Below, one piece after another: positions 40,923 to 51,401 of a DNA stretch of 64,000 nt. The translations under genes were made by a program, and so were the position numbers. A model generated the notes under the pieces. That model saw only the letters and a program-made list of their open reading frames with translations. It was not told the origin of the DNA and ran no database searches. The stretch spans positions 373,306-437,305 of the forward strand of contig NZ_LMSM01000001.1 in NCBI RefSeq assembly GCF_001428125.1, read 5' to 3'. Source of the DNA: Nocardioides sp. Soil774 (lineage in GTDB: Bacteria; Actinomycetota; Actinomycetes; Propionibacteriales; Nocardioidaceae). Within the stretch, counting starts at the first letter, position 1. Every line of letters begins with the position of its first letter.

Positions 40923-41642
40923 TCAGCCCAGCGCGGCGACGCGCGGAGAAGCGGTGGTGCGGTAGCTGTAGGTGTACCAGACCTCGCTGTACTGGACGAA
41001 CTGCGCGTTGCCCGGGACGGTGATCTTGAAGTAGAGCTTGCCGCCGCGACGGGGCGCGGGCAGGCGCACCTGGAAGGTGCTGCGACTGGTCGTCTTCACC
41101 GTCTTGAACTTGACGTAGCGCTTGCCCTTCTTGATCTGGACCTTGACCTTCTTGCGCTTGTAGTCAGGCTTGATCTTGCCCTTGATGGTGAGGCGGGCCT
41201 TGGCGTTGTCGATCTTCACGTTGCGCTGCACGGCGACGGTGAACGGGAGCGACTCGCTCGGCGTGTAGTTGTCGCTGTAGGCGGTCTGGACGGGCTCGGT
41301 CCAGCCGTTGAAGACGACCTTGTAGGTGGTCGTCATGCGCGGCTTGACCGGGTAGAAGTCGGAGCCCGGGTAGGCGCCGGTGGCCACCGGGACCCAGGCC
41401 GAGGAGCCGGCCTCCATCGCGTAGAGCGTCGAGGTGCCCGAGCTCGGGCCGAGGCCGTCGGAGCCGGCGACGTCGACGTTGACGTAGAGCTCGTCGCCGT
41501 AGGTCACGACGGCGTCGTCGGGCGTGGCGGTGGTGGTGGTGGACCAGGTGTCGGCGGCCTGGCTGGGCGCGGCGACGGCGATCGGCGTGAGGCCGAGCAG
41601 GCCGGCAGTGACGGTGCCGGCCACGAGACGAGTGATGTGCAT
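40923..41642 (-). CDS. Secreted hypothetical protein, paralogue 2
   Basis: A 239-residue exported protein with a signal peptide (about 1-29, ending PSQAAD). It shares the TSTLYAMEAGSSAW and MTTTYKVVFNG strands with the gene at 40150. Its second domain is unusually Lys-rich (KRKKVKVQIKKGKRYVKFK), in contrast to its paralogue. The two probably arose by tandem duplication and diverged. Function unknown; divergent from mfd. Confidence 0.75.
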   Translation of the reverse strand: MHITRLVAGTVTAGLLGLTPIAVAAPSQAADTWSTTTTATPDDAVVTYGDELYVNVDVAGSDGLGPSSGTSTLYAMEAGSSAWVPVATGAYPGSDFYPVKPRMTTTYKVVFNGWTEPVQTAYSDNYTPSESLPFTVAVQRNVKIDNAKARLTIKGKIKPDYKRKKVKVQIKKGKRYVKFKTVKTTSRSTFQVRLPAPRRGGKLYFKITVPGNAQFVQYSEVWYTYSYRTTASPRVAALG

Positions 41643-41776
41643 TCCCCGTGTGTTCCTTTTCTGTGGACGTGCTGCGTCGGCCCGTGCGTGGACGCGAGCC
41701 GTTGAGGTGGTTGCTACCCCTGCGACGCGTGGGACAAACCCCTCGTCCCCCGCGTGCCCGTGTCGGGCAGCGCCCG

Positions 41777-41782
41777 TAGACT
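41777..41782 (+). promoter_or_regulatory. Probable -10 element of mfd
   Basis: TAGACT fits the actinobacterial TAnnnT -10 pattern and lies 62 bp upstream of the GTG start of mfd. A clear -35 was not found. GAAGGGA at 41833-41839 provides the ribosome binding site. Confidence 0.4.
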
Positions 41783-41844
41783 TTCACCCTCCCCCCACCT
41801 CCGTCGTCGTGGGGGCTCGTCCGCGTGCTCTCGAAGGGATCCCG

Positions 41845-44800
41845 GTGCCGTCCACGCCCCTGCTTGCCGTCGCCCGGCGCATCGTCTCCGCGCCCACCCT
41901 GGGCACCGCGCTCGCCGACGCCGCGGTGATGTCGGCGCTCGACCTCACCGGCCCGGCCGCCATGCGACCGTTCGTCGTCCACGGCCTGGTCGAGCGTGGC
42001 CGCACCGTGCTGGCCGTGACCGCCACCTCCCGCGAGGCCGAGGACCTGGTCGAGGAGCTCGGCGACCTGGTGGACCCCGACACCGTGGCCTACTACCCGA
42101 GCTGGGAGACCCTGCCGCACGAGCGGCTCAGCCCCCGCAGCGACACGGTCGGTCGGCGCCTCGCCGTGCTGCGCCGGCTGCGCCACCCCGGCACTGACGC
42201 CGCCAACGGGCCGCTCAAGGTGGTGGTGGCGCCCATCCGCAGCCTGCTCCAGCCGCAGGTCCCCGGTCTGGCCGACATCGACCCCGTCGAGCTGGTGCCC
42301 GGCGACGCGCGCGCCATGGAGGACGTCGTGCGCGGCCTCGCCGAGGCGGCGTACACGCGGGTCGACATGGTCGAGCGTCGCGGCGAGTTCGCCGTGCGCG
42401 GTGGCATCGTCGACGTCTTCCCGCCCACCGAGGAGCACCCGCTGCGCGTGGAGTTCTGGGGCGACGACGTCGAGGAGATCCGCGCGTTCTCCGTCGCCGA
42501 CCAGCGCACGCTCGAGACCGTGCCGCGCCTGTGGGCGCCCCCGTGCCGCGAGCTGCTGCTCACCGACGACGTACGCCGTCGCGCCGCCGACCTCGGCCGC
42601 ACCCACCCCCAGCTGCTCGAGCTCACCGACAAGATGGCCGCCGGCATCGCGGTGGAGGGCATGGAGTCACTGGCCCCGGTGCTCGTCGACGGCATGGAGC
42701 TGCTGGTCGACCTGATGCCGACCGACACGACCGTGCTGGTGCTCGACCCCGAGCGCGCCCGCGCCCGCGCGCACGACCTGGTCGCGACGAGCGAGGAGTT
42801 CCTCGGCGCGTCGTGGGCGGCCGCGGCGGGCGGCGGCACGTCGCCGATCGACCTGGGCGCGGCGTCCTACCGCGAGATGGCCGAGGTGCGCGAGCACGCG
42901 ATCGGCCTGGGCCACGCGTGGTGGTCGGTCAGCCCGTTCGGCATCGACACCGACGACGTCCCCGACGCCGAGACGGCCGGGGTCCCGAGCCGGACGCTGC
43001 CCACGCACCCGGCCGAGGCCTACCGCGGCGACCTCGAGCAGGCGATCACCGACATCCGCGCCTGGCTCGACGAGAGCATGGAGGTCGTCGTGGTCCACGC
43101 CGGCCACGGACCGGCCCAGCGCTTCGTCGAGCTGCTGGGCGAGCACGAGGTCGCGGCCCGTCTGGTCGAGGAGGGCGAGGCCGCCGGCCCGGGCGTCGTC
43201 ACGGTCACGTGCGGCCACGTCGTGCACGGGCTCGTCGACGACGAGGCCAAGGTCGCGGTCGTCACCGGTGACGACCTGTCGGGCCAGAAGGCCTCGACCC
43301 GCGACATGCGGAAGATGCCGGCGCGCCGCAAGAAGCAGATCGACCCGCTCGAGCTCAAGGCCGGCGACTACGTCGTCCACGAGCAGCACGGCGTCGGCCG
43401 CTTCGTGGAGATGAAGCAGCGCGAGATCGGCGGCGCGGTGAGGGAGTACCTCGTCCTGGAGTACGGGCCCAGCAAGCGCGGCGGCCCCCACGACATGCTC
43501 TACGTGCCGGCCGACACCCTCGACCAGGTCACCCGCTACGTCGGCGGCGAGAACCCCAGCCTCGACCGCCTCGGTGGCGGCGACTGGACCAAGCGCAAGA
43601 ACAAGGCGCGCCGCGCCGTGCGCGAGATCGCGGCCGAGCTCATCAAGCTCTACGCCGCGCGCCAGGCGACCAAGGGCTACGCCTACGGCCCCGACACCCC
43701 GTGGCAGCGCGAGCTCGAGGACGCCTTCCCGTTCACCGAGACCGTCGACCAGTTGACCACGGTCGACGAGGTCAAGGCCGACATGCGCCAGGTCGTCCCG
43801 ATGGACCGCCTCGTGTGCGGCGACGTCGGCTACGGCAAGACCGAGATCGCGGTGCGGGCGGCGTTCAAGGCCGTGCAGGACGGCAAGCAGGTCGCGGTGC
43901 TGGTGCCGACGACGCTGCTGGTCACCCAGCACATGTCCACCTTCTCCGAGCGGATGTCGGGCTTCCCGGTCGTCATCAAGGGCCTCTCGCGCTTCCAGAC
44001 CGACAAGGAGGCCAAGGAGGTCATCGCCGGCCTCACCGACGGCTCGGTCGACATCGTGGTCGGCACCCACCGCCTGCTCAACCCCGAGATCAAGATGAAG
44101 GACCTCGGCCTGATCATCGTCGACGAGGAGCAGCGCTTCGGGGTCGAGCACAAGGAGCAGATGAAGCGGATGCGCACGTCGGTCGACGTGCTGTCGATGA
44201 GCGCCACACCGATCCCGCGCACCCTCGAGATGGCGGTCACCGGCATCCGCGAGATGTCGACGATCACCACGCCGCCCGAGGAGCGCCACCCGGTGCTGAC
44301 CTACGTCGGCGCCTACGAGGACCGCCAGGTCGTCGCGGCCGTGCGCCGCGAGCTGCTGCGCGAGGGCCAGGTCTTCTACATCCACAACCGGGTGCAGTCG
44401 ATCGAGAAGGCCGCGGCCCGCATCAAGGAGCTCGTGCCAGAGGCGCGGGTGGCCACCGCCCACGGCCAGATGGGCGAGCACGCGCTCGAGCAGGTCATGC
44501 TCGACTTCTGGGAGAAGCGCTTCGACGTGCTGGTCTGCACGACGATCGTCGAGAGCGGCCTCGACGTGTCCAACGCCAACACGATGATCATCGAGCGGTC
44601 CGACACCCTGGGCCTCTCGCAGCTGCACCAGCTGCGCGGTCGTGTCGGGCGCTCGCGCGAGCGGGCCTACGCCTACTTCCTCTACCCGGCCGAGAAGCCG
44701 CTGACCGAGACCGCCCACGAGCGGCTCGCCACGCTGGCCCAGCACTCCGACCTCGGCGGCGGCATGGCGATCGCGATGAAGGACCTCGAGATCCGCGGCG

Positions 44801-45414
44801 CCGGCAACCTGCTCGGTGGCGAGCAGTCGGGCCACATCGCCGACGTGGGCTTCGACCTCTACGTCCGCCTCGTCGGGGAGGCCGTCGCCGACTTCAAGGG
44901 CGGCGGTGAGGAGGAGGCGGCCGAGGTGCGCATCGAGCTGCCGGTCGACGCCCACCTCCCGCACGACTACATCCCCAGCGAGCGCCTGCGCCTGGAGATC
45001 TACAAGCGCCTCGCCGAGGTGCGCACCGACGCCGACGTCGACGAGGTCAACGCCGAGCTGCTCGACCGCTACGGCAACCCGCCCCAGGTCGTGCAGTCCC
45101 TGCTGGCCGTGGCGCGGTTCCGCGCCCGGTGCCGCCAGACGGGGGTGGGAGAGGTGACGGTGGCCGGCAAGTACGTCCGGTTCGCGCCGGTCGACCTGCC
45201 GGAGTCGCGCGTCGTACGCCTCCAGCGGCTGCACCCGCGCAGCATCGTCAAGGCACCGGTCAGCACCATCCTGGTGCCGCGGCCGCAGTCGTCCGGGTTC
45301 CCCGTGCAGCCGCTGGCGGGAGTCGCCCTGCTTGAATGGGCCCGCAGCGTGATCGACGACATCATCGACGTGCCGGCCCCGGCCGCAGCGCCCGCCACCT
45401 CGACCAAGGAGTGA
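41845..45414 (+). CDS. mfd: Transcription-repair coupling factor Mfd
   Basis: A 1189-residue ATP-dependent translocase that removes RNA polymerase stalled at DNA damage and recruits UvrA. UvrB-like N-terminal domains, an RNA-polymerase-interacting domain (KAGDYVVHEQHGVGRF) and the RecG-type helicase with Walker A GDVGYGKTE and DEEQRFG are all present, followed by the TRCF domain. Length is normal. GTG 41845 is chosen because GAAGGGA lies 6 bases upstream; an earlier GTG at 41809 is possible. It starts the conserved mfd-mazG-eno-ftsB block. Confidence 0.96.
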   Translation: MPSTPLLAVARRIVSAPTLGTALADAAVMSALDLTGPAAMRPFVVHGLVERGRTVLAVTATSREAEDLVEELGDLVDPDTVAYYPSWETLPHERLSPRSDTVGRRLAVLRRLRHPGTDAANGPLKVVVAPIRSLLQPQVPGLADIDPVELVPGDARAMEDVVRGLAEAAYTRVDMVERRGEFAVRGGIVDVFPPTEEHPLRVEFWGDDVEEIRAFSVADQRTLETVPRLWAPPCRELLLTDDVRRRAADLGRTHPQLLELTDKMAAGIAVEGMESLAPVLVDGMELLVDLMPTDTTVLVLDPERARARAHDLVATSEEFLGASWAAAAGGGTSPIDLGAASYREMAEVREHAIGLGHAWWSVSPFGIDTDDVPDAETAGVPSRTLPTHPAEAYRGDLEQAITDIRAWLDESMEVVVVHAGHGPAQRFVELLGEHEVAARLVEEGEAAGPGVVTVTCGHVVHGLVDDEAKVAVVTGDDLSGQKASTRDMRKMPARRKKQIDPLELKAGDYVVHEQHGVGRFVEMKQREIGGAVREYLVLEYGPSKRGGPHDMLYVPADTLDQVTRYVGGENPSLDRLGGGDWTKRKNKARRAVREIAAELIKLYAARQATKGYAYGPDTPWQRELEDAFPFTETVDQLTTVDEVKADMRQVVPMDRLVCGDVGYGKTEIAVRAAFKAVQDGKQVAVLVPTTLLVTQHMSTFSERMSGFPVVIKGLSRFQTDKEAKEVIAGLTDGSVDIVVGTHRLLNPEIKMKDLGLIIVDEEQRFGVEHKEQMKRMRTSVDVLSMSATPIPRTLEMAVTGIREMSTITTPPEERHPVLTYVGAYEDRQVVAAVRRELLREGQVFYIHNRVQSIEKAAARIKELVPEARVATAHGQMGEHALEQVMLDFWEKRFDVLVCTTIVESGLDVSNANTMIIERSDTLGLSQLHQLRGRVGRSRERAYAYFLYPAEKPLTETAHERLATLAQHSDLGGGMAIAMKDLEIRGAGNLLGGEQSGHIADVGFDLYVRLVGEAVADFKGGGEEEAAEVRIELPVDAHLPHDYIPSERLRLEIYKRLAEVRTDADVDEVNAELLDRYGNPPQVVQSLLAVARFRARCRQTGVGEVTVAGKYVRFAPVDLPESRVVRLQRLHPRSIVKAPVSTILVPRPQSSGFPVQPLAGVALLEWARSVIDDIIDVPAPAAAPATSTKE

Positions 45415-45416
45415 CC

Positions 45417-46097
45417 GTGAGCAAGACCCGCCTGATGACAGCCGCGACGACGGGTCTGTGCGCCCTGCTGCTGTCGAGCTGCGGCAGCGCGGCGCCGGGT
45501 GTCGCGGTGAAGGTCGGCGACCAGGAGCTGACGGTGCGCGACGTCGACGCGGCCGCGAGCCGGATGTGCACGGCCCTCGGCGACCAGTTCGCGTCGCAGA
45601 ACACGGTGCTGCCGATGAGCTTCGTGCGCCAGGGCACCGTGCAGCTGATGACGCTGCGTGCCCAGGCGATGGAGATCGCCGACGACTACGGCATCGAGCC
45701 GGGCTCGAGCTATCGCAACGACGTGGCGCAGCGTCGTCGTACGGCCGCCACCATGCCGGCCGAGGTGCAGGACACCTATGTCGAGCTCACCTCCGCCAAC
45801 GCGCTGGCCACCGACATCGTCAACCAGATCGGCAAGATCGTCCTCGACGAGCGCGGCGTCACCGACCCCTCGACCGAGCAGGTCACGCAGGCCGGCGTCG
45901 ACGTCTTCAACCAGTGGCCCGACGCCAACGGCATCGACATCGACCCGCGCTACGGGCTCGAGAGCGTCGACGGCGTGCTGAAGCCCATCGACACCAACAC
46001 CTCGGTGGCCGTCGGCGAGACCGCGAAGGCGGGCCTCGCGACCGAGCCAGACTCCGCCTTCGCGCGCTCCCTGCCGCTCACCCACCGCTGCGGCTGA
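45417..46097 (+). CDS. SurA N-terminal-like lipoprotein
   Basis: A 226-residue protein with a lipobox SSC at about residue 24. The mature region (VAVKVGDQELTVRDVDAAASRMC and the following helices) has the character of the SurA/trigger-factor N-terminal chaperone domain. No PPIase domain follows. GTG 45417 is six bases after AAGGAG. It lies between mfd and mazG as in other actinobacteria, with a one-base overlap with mazG (TGATG). Confidence 0.75.
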   Translation: MSKTRLMTAATTGLCALLLSSCGSAAPGVAVKVGDQELTVRDVDAAASRMCTALGDQFASQNTVLPMSFVRQGTVQLMTLRAQAMEIADDYGIEPGSSYRNDVAQRRRTAATMPAEVQDTYVELTSANALATDIVNQIGKIVLDERGVTDPSTEQVTQAGVDVFNQWPDANGIDIDPRYGLESVDGVLKPIDTNTSVAVGETAKAGLATEPDSAFARSLPLTHRCG

Positions 46098-46498
46098 TGC
46101 CCGAGGGCTCGCCGCTGGAGGCCTTCGCGGAGCAGATGCGCCTGCTGCGCCGCGAGTGCGCCTGGAAGCGCGAGCAGACCCACACCTCGCTGATCCCCTT
46201 CGTGCGCGAGGAGGCCGAGGAGGTCGTCGAGGCCATCGAGTCGGGCGACCCCGCGGCGCTGTGCGACGAGCTCGGCGACCTGCTGCTCCAGGTCGTCATC
46301 CACGCGGTCATCGCCGAGGAGGCCGGCGACTTCACGCTCGACGACGTCGCGCGCGGGGTGATCGCGAAGATGGAGCGGCGCAACCCCCACGTCTTCGGCG
46401 ACGCCGTCGCGCACGACGCCGCCGAGGTGCTCACGCTCTGGAACGCCGCCAAGGCCGCCGAGAAGGCTGAGGCGACAGGCGATCGCTCCGCGCGGGGA

Positions 46499-46501
<3 letters not shown>
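46097..46501 (+). CDS. mazG: MazG-family nucleotide pyrophosphohydrolase
   Basis: A 134-residue, single-domain MazG protein. The Mg-binding EExxE motif is EEAEEVVEAI with a downstream ELGDLLLQVV helix, and KMERRNPHVFGD completes the family pattern. It would hydrolyse NTPs or dNTPs to monophosphates. E. coli MazG has two such domains; only one is present here. Its stop codon lies inside the left arm of the palindrome at 46499. Confidence 0.9.
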
Positions 46502-47933
<1,432 letters not shown>

Positions 47934-47951
47934 GCAGGCAGACTGGGCCGC

Positions 47952-48581
47952 ATGGGTTCCCAGCGACGTACGCCTCGCAGCGGGCCCGGCGGCAGCGGGC
48001 CTCGCGGCCCCCGGCAGAGCAGCTCGACGCACCCCGGCAGCCGTGGTCCACGACCGCGCGCGGCCGGGGCGCGTACGCCGTCGCCCCGCCCCGGTGACAC
48101 CTCGACCGGGGAGCGTCCGGTCGCACGCGCGACCGCGCGCCGACCGAGGTTCACCGGCCGCGCGGCCGTGCTCGTGCTCGTGCTCGCGGTGCTGACGGTG
48201 TCCTACGCCTCGTCGCTGCGCGCCTACCTCCAGCAGCGCTCGCACATCGGCGACCTCAAGGCCCAGATCGCCGAGCGCGAGTCCAGCATCGACGCCCTCG
48301 AGCGCGAGAAGCGACGCTGGGACGACCCGGCCTTCGTGAAGGCGCAGGCCCGGGCCCGCTTCGGCTACCTGATGCCCGGCGAGTCCGGCTTCGAGGTGAT
48401 CGGCCCCGACGGCAAGCCGCTCGAGGCGCAGGCCTCGCTCAACGACCCCGACGAGGTGATCAGGACCGTGCCCAAGGCATGGTGGAGCGCCGCGTGGGAG
48501 TCGATGGAGCTCGCCGGCAACCCACCCCCGCCGGAGCAGCAGCCGGCCGACCTCATCGACGGGACGAAGACCCAGCAGTGA
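47952..48581 (+). CDS. FtsB/DivIC-like septum formation protein
   Basis: A 209-residue bitopic membrane protein. Residues 1-65 are a basic, Pro/Gly/Arg-rich cytoplasmic tail, one transmembrane helix follows (about 70-88), then a coiled coil (IGDLKAQIAERESSIDALEREKRRW) and a short periplasmic domain with RFGYLMPGESGF. It belongs to the FtsL-FtsB-FtsQ divisome complex. CAGACT lies 7 bases before ATG 47952, possibly a leaderless start. It sits directly after eno as in most actinobacteria. Confidence 0.88.
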   Translation: MGSQRRTPRSGPGGSGPRGPRQSSSTHPGSRGPRPRAAGARTPSPRPGDTSTGERPVARATARRPRFTGRAAVLVLVLAVLTVSYASSLRAYLQQRSHIGDLKAQIAERESSIDALEREKRRWDDPAFVKAQARARFGYLMPGESGFEVIGPDGKPLEAQASLNDPDEVIRTVPKAWWSAAWESMELAGNPPPPEQQPADLIDGTKTQQ

Positions 48582-49105
48582 CCGACACCCCCTCCCGGAT
48601 CGACCCGGCCGACGAGGCCGCGATCCGTGCCCAGCTCAAGCGCCGCCCGCGCGGCATCGACTCGGTCGGCCATCGCTGCCCGTGCGGCAACCCCGACGTC
48701 GTGACGACCGAGCCGCGCCTGCCCGACGGCACGCCGTTCCCCACGACCTTCTACCTCACCTGCCCGCGTGCTGCCTCGCGCATCGGCACGCTCGAGGGCA
48801 CCCACGTGATGAAGCAGATGCAGGAGCGCCTCGGCACCGACGAGGAGCTGGCCGCGGCGTACCGCGCGGCGCACGAGCGCTACCTCGAGCACCGCGCCGA
48901 GGTCGGCGCGCGGGCCGGCCTCGAGGTCCCCGAGATCGAGGGCATCTCCGCCGGCGGCATGCCCGACCGCGTCAAGTGCCTGCACGTCCTGGCCGGGCAG
49001 TCGCTGGCCATGGGGCGGGGCGTCAACCCGCTCGGCGACGAGGTCCTCGACCTGATCGGCGAGTGGTGGGCCTCCGGCCCGTGCGTCACCGTCGAGCAGG
49101 AGTGA
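48578..49105 (+). CDS. DUF501 family protein
   Basis: A 175-residue protein of the actinobacterial DUF501 family, function unknown. Conserved features include RCPCGNPDVV, FYLTCPRAASRIGTLEGTHVM and AGGMPDRVKCLHVLAG. The cysteine pairs suggest metal binding. GTG 48578 overlaps the FtsB-like stop (GTGA); the gene precedes ppx as usual, so it is probably translated with both neighbours. Confidence 0.9.
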   Translation: MTDTPSRIDPADEAAIRAQLKRRPRGIDSVGHRCPCGNPDVVTTEPRLPDGTPFPTTFYLTCPRAASRIGTLEGTHVMKQMQERLGTDEELAAAYRAAHERYLEHRAEVGARAGLEVPEIEGISAGGMPDRVKCLHVLAGQSLAMGRGVNPLGDEVLDLIGEWWASGPCVTVEQE

Positions 49106-49110
49106 TCCCG

Positions 49111-50043
49111 GTGGACGCCTCCTCCGCGCTCGTCGCGGCCGTCGACTGCGGCACCAACTCGATCAAGGTGCTCGTCGGCCGCGTCCGTGACGACGGCACG
49201 CTCGACGTCGTGCTGCGCGACTCCGAGGTCGTCCGGCTCGGGCAGGGCGTCGACGCGACCGGCGTGCTCGCCGAGGAGGCCCTCGAGCGCACCTTCGCCG
49301 CAGTCGACGACATCGCGAGCACGATCCGCGAGCACGGCGTGCCGCCGGAGCGGGTGAGGTTCTGCGCCACGTCGGCCACCCGCGACGCCGGCAACGCCGC
49401 GGTGTTCCGCGAGGGCGTACGACGACGCCTCGGCGTGGAGCCCGAGGTGCTGTCGGGCGAGGAGGAGGCGGCGCTCGTCTTCGCCGGCGCGATCGCCGCG
49501 CAGCACCCCGCGCCGCCCGAGCCCGTGCTGGTCGTCGACATCGGCGGCGGCTCGACCGAGCTGGTGCTGGGGGAGGGCGCCGACCGGCGCGCCACGTCGA
49601 TGGACATCGGCTCGGTGCGCCTGCACGAGCGCCACCTCCTCGGCGACCCGCCCACCCGCGCCGAGGTCGCGGCGTGCGTCGCCGACATCGACCGGCACCT
49701 CGACGACTCCCGGATCCCGCTCGACCGCACCCGCACGGTGATCGGCACCTCGGGCACCATCAAGACGCTCGCCTGCGGGGTGCTCGCGCTGGGCTCCTAC
49801 GACCGCGAGGCCTTCGACCACGCGGTGCTGTCCAACGACCGCACGATGTCCTTCGTCGACCGCCTGCTGGCGATGACGGCCGAGCAGCGCCGGGCGTTGC
49901 CCTACATGCACCCGGGCCGGGCCGACGTGATCGGCGCCGGTGGCCTCATCTGGAGCCGCATCCTGGCGCGGGTGCCGGTGCCCGACCACGTCGTCTCCGA
50001 GGCCGACATCCTCCACGGCATCGCCGGCGCCATCGGGCGATGA
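49111..50043 (+). CDS. ppx: Exopolyphosphatase (Ppx/GppA)
   Basis: A 310-residue Ppx/GppA phosphatase of the short actinobacterial type, with the actin-like ATPase fold: AVDCGTNSIKVLVG, VVDIGGGSTELVLG and GTSGTIKTL. It releases phosphate from polyphosphate or converts pppGpp to ppGpp. GTG 49111 is preferred because GAGCAGGAG is 8 bases upstream; GTG 49102 would overlap the DUF501 stop. Its stop overlaps the uracil-DNA glycosylase start. Confidence 0.93.
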   Translation: MDASSALVAAVDCGTNSIKVLVGRVRDDGTLDVVLRDSEVVRLGQGVDATGVLAEEALERTFAAVDDIASTIREHGVPPERVRFCATSATRDAGNAAVFREGVRRRLGVEPEVLSGEEEAALVFAGAIAAQHPAPPEPVLVVDIGGGSTELVLGEGADRRATSMDIGSVRLHERHLLGDPPTRAEVAACVADIDRHLDDSRIPLDRTRTVIGTSGTIKTLACGVLALGSYDREAFDHAVLSNDRTMSFVDRLLAMTAEQRRALPYMHPGRADVIGAGGLIWSRILARVPVPDHVVSEADILHGIAGAIGR

Positions 50044-50870
50044 CGGCCGAGGAGCGTGGGGCGCTGCCGCACCCGGTGACGGGCCGGGAGTTCCCGAGCC
50101 CGGTGCCCGCCGGGACCGGCTGGCCCGACGACCCCGCGAGGGCCGAGACGCCCGTCGCGCGCGACCCCGACGACGTACGCCGTCTCGCCGCCGACGTCGG
50201 CCTGGCCGAGCTGGACGCCCGGGTGAGCGTGTGCTCGGCGTGCCCGCGGCTGGTGGCGTGGCGCGAGGGCGTGGCGGTCGAGAAGCGCGCGTCGTTCGCC
50301 GACCAGCCCTACTGGGGGCGCCCGATCCCCGGCTGGGGCGACCCCGACCCGTCGCTGCTCATCGTCGGCCTCGCGCCCGCCGCCAACGGCGGCAACCGGA
50401 CGGGCCGGATCTTCACCGGCGACCCGAGCGCCGACTGGCTGTTCGCGAGCCTGCACCGCACCGGGTGGGCCGCGCAGGCCGCCAGCCACCACGCGGGCGA
50501 CGGCCAGCGGCTGCTCGACGCGCGGATGGTCGCCACGGTGCGGTGCGCACCGCCCGACAACAAGCCGACCCCGGCGGAGCGCGACACGTGCGCCCCCTGG
50601 ATCGCCGCCGAGCTCGCGCTGCTGCCGAGCGTGCGTGCGGTGGTCGCGCTGGGGTCCTTCGGCTGGGACGGCGCGGTGCGCTCCCTGGTGGCGGCCGGCG
50701 CCGAGGCGCCGTCGCGCAAGCCGAAGTTCGCCCACGGCGTCGAGCTCTCGCTCGGCGCGGTCACCCTCATCGGGTGCTACCACCCCTCGCCGCACAACAC
50801 CTACACCCGGCGGCTCACCGCCGAGATGACGGACGAGGTCTTCGCCCGCGCCCGCGCGCTGACACAATGA
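50040..50870 (+). CDS. Uracil-DNA glycosylase family 5
   Basis: A 276-residue UdgB-type glycosylase that excises uracil and some deaminated purines from DNA. Family 5 motifs are present: GLAPAANGGNRTGRIFTGD with no classic catalytic Asp/Asn, and HPSPHNTYT as motif 2. A 4Fe-4S cluster is suggested by CSACPRL near the N-terminus and later cysteines. ATG 50040 overlaps the ppx stop, so the two are cotranscribed. Confidence 0.92.
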   Translation: MTAEERGALPHPVTGREFPSPVPAGTGWPDDPARAETPVARDPDDVRRLAADVGLAELDARVSVCSACPRLVAWREGVAVEKRASFADQPYWGRPIPGWGDPDPSLLIVGLAPAANGGNRTGRIFTGDPSADWLFASLHRTGWAAQAASHHAGDGQRLLDARMVATVRCAPPDNKPTPAERDTCAPWIAAELALLPSVRAVVALGSFGWDGAVRSLVAAGAEAPSRKPKFAHGVELSLGAVTLIGCYHPSPHNTYTRRLTAEMTDEVFARARALTQ

Positions 50871-50874
50871 GGCC

Positions 50875-51393
50875 GTGACCCTCCACGCCATCACCGTCCT
50901 CGGCCACGACCGTCCCGGCATCATCGCCGAGACCACCGACCGGCTCGCGGGCCTGGGCCTCAACCTCGAGGACTCCACGATGACGCTGCTGCGCGGTCAC
51001 TTCGCGATGACGCTGATCTGCGCGGGCACCGCGAGCGACGACGAGATCGAGACGGCGCTCGCGCCCCTCGCCGCCGACGGCACGCTGACCGTGACGGTGC
51101 GCGAGGTGCCCGCCGAGGAGGCCCCGGCGCCCGCCGGCACGTCGTGGATCCTGTCGGTCCACGGCGGCGACCGTCCCGGCATCGTGTCGGCCGTCGTCAA
51201 GGTCATCGCCGGGGTGGGCGGCAACATCACCGACCTCACCACCCGCCTGGCCGGCGAGCTCTACCTGCTCGTCGCCGAGGTGGACCTGCCGGCGGGCGCG
51301 GACTCGTCCGCGGTGGAGCGCGACCTGGCCGCGGTCGCCGCCGACCTGGGCGTCGGCGTGACGCTGCGCGCGGCCGAGACCGACGAGCTCTGA
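50875..51393 (+). CDS. ACT-domain protein (GcvR-like)
   Basis: A 172-residue protein made of two ACT domains (about 2-78 and 88-165), each with the GHDRPGI or GGDRPGI loop, similar to glycine cleavage regulators. ACT domains bind amino acids and modulate partner proteins. No DNA-binding domain is present. GTG 50875 lies 6 bases after CACAAT and may be a leaderless start. It precedes the peptide deformylase gene by 8 bp. Confidence 0.87.
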   Translation: MTLHAITVLGHDRPGIIAETTDRLAGLGLNLEDSTMTLLRGHFAMTLICAGTASDDEIETALAPLAADGTLTVTVREVPAEEAPAPAGTSWILSVHGGDRPGIVSAVVKVIAGVGGNITDLTTRLAGELYLLVAEVDLPAGADSSAVERDLAAVAADLGVGVTLRAAETDEL

Positions 51394-51401
51394 GCCGCGC
51401 G

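Noticed and set aside
42667-45234. Open frame of 855 codons antisense to mfd
   Set aside because: Low-complexity His/Asp/Val-rich translation, no Shine-Dalgarno, and fully inside mfd.
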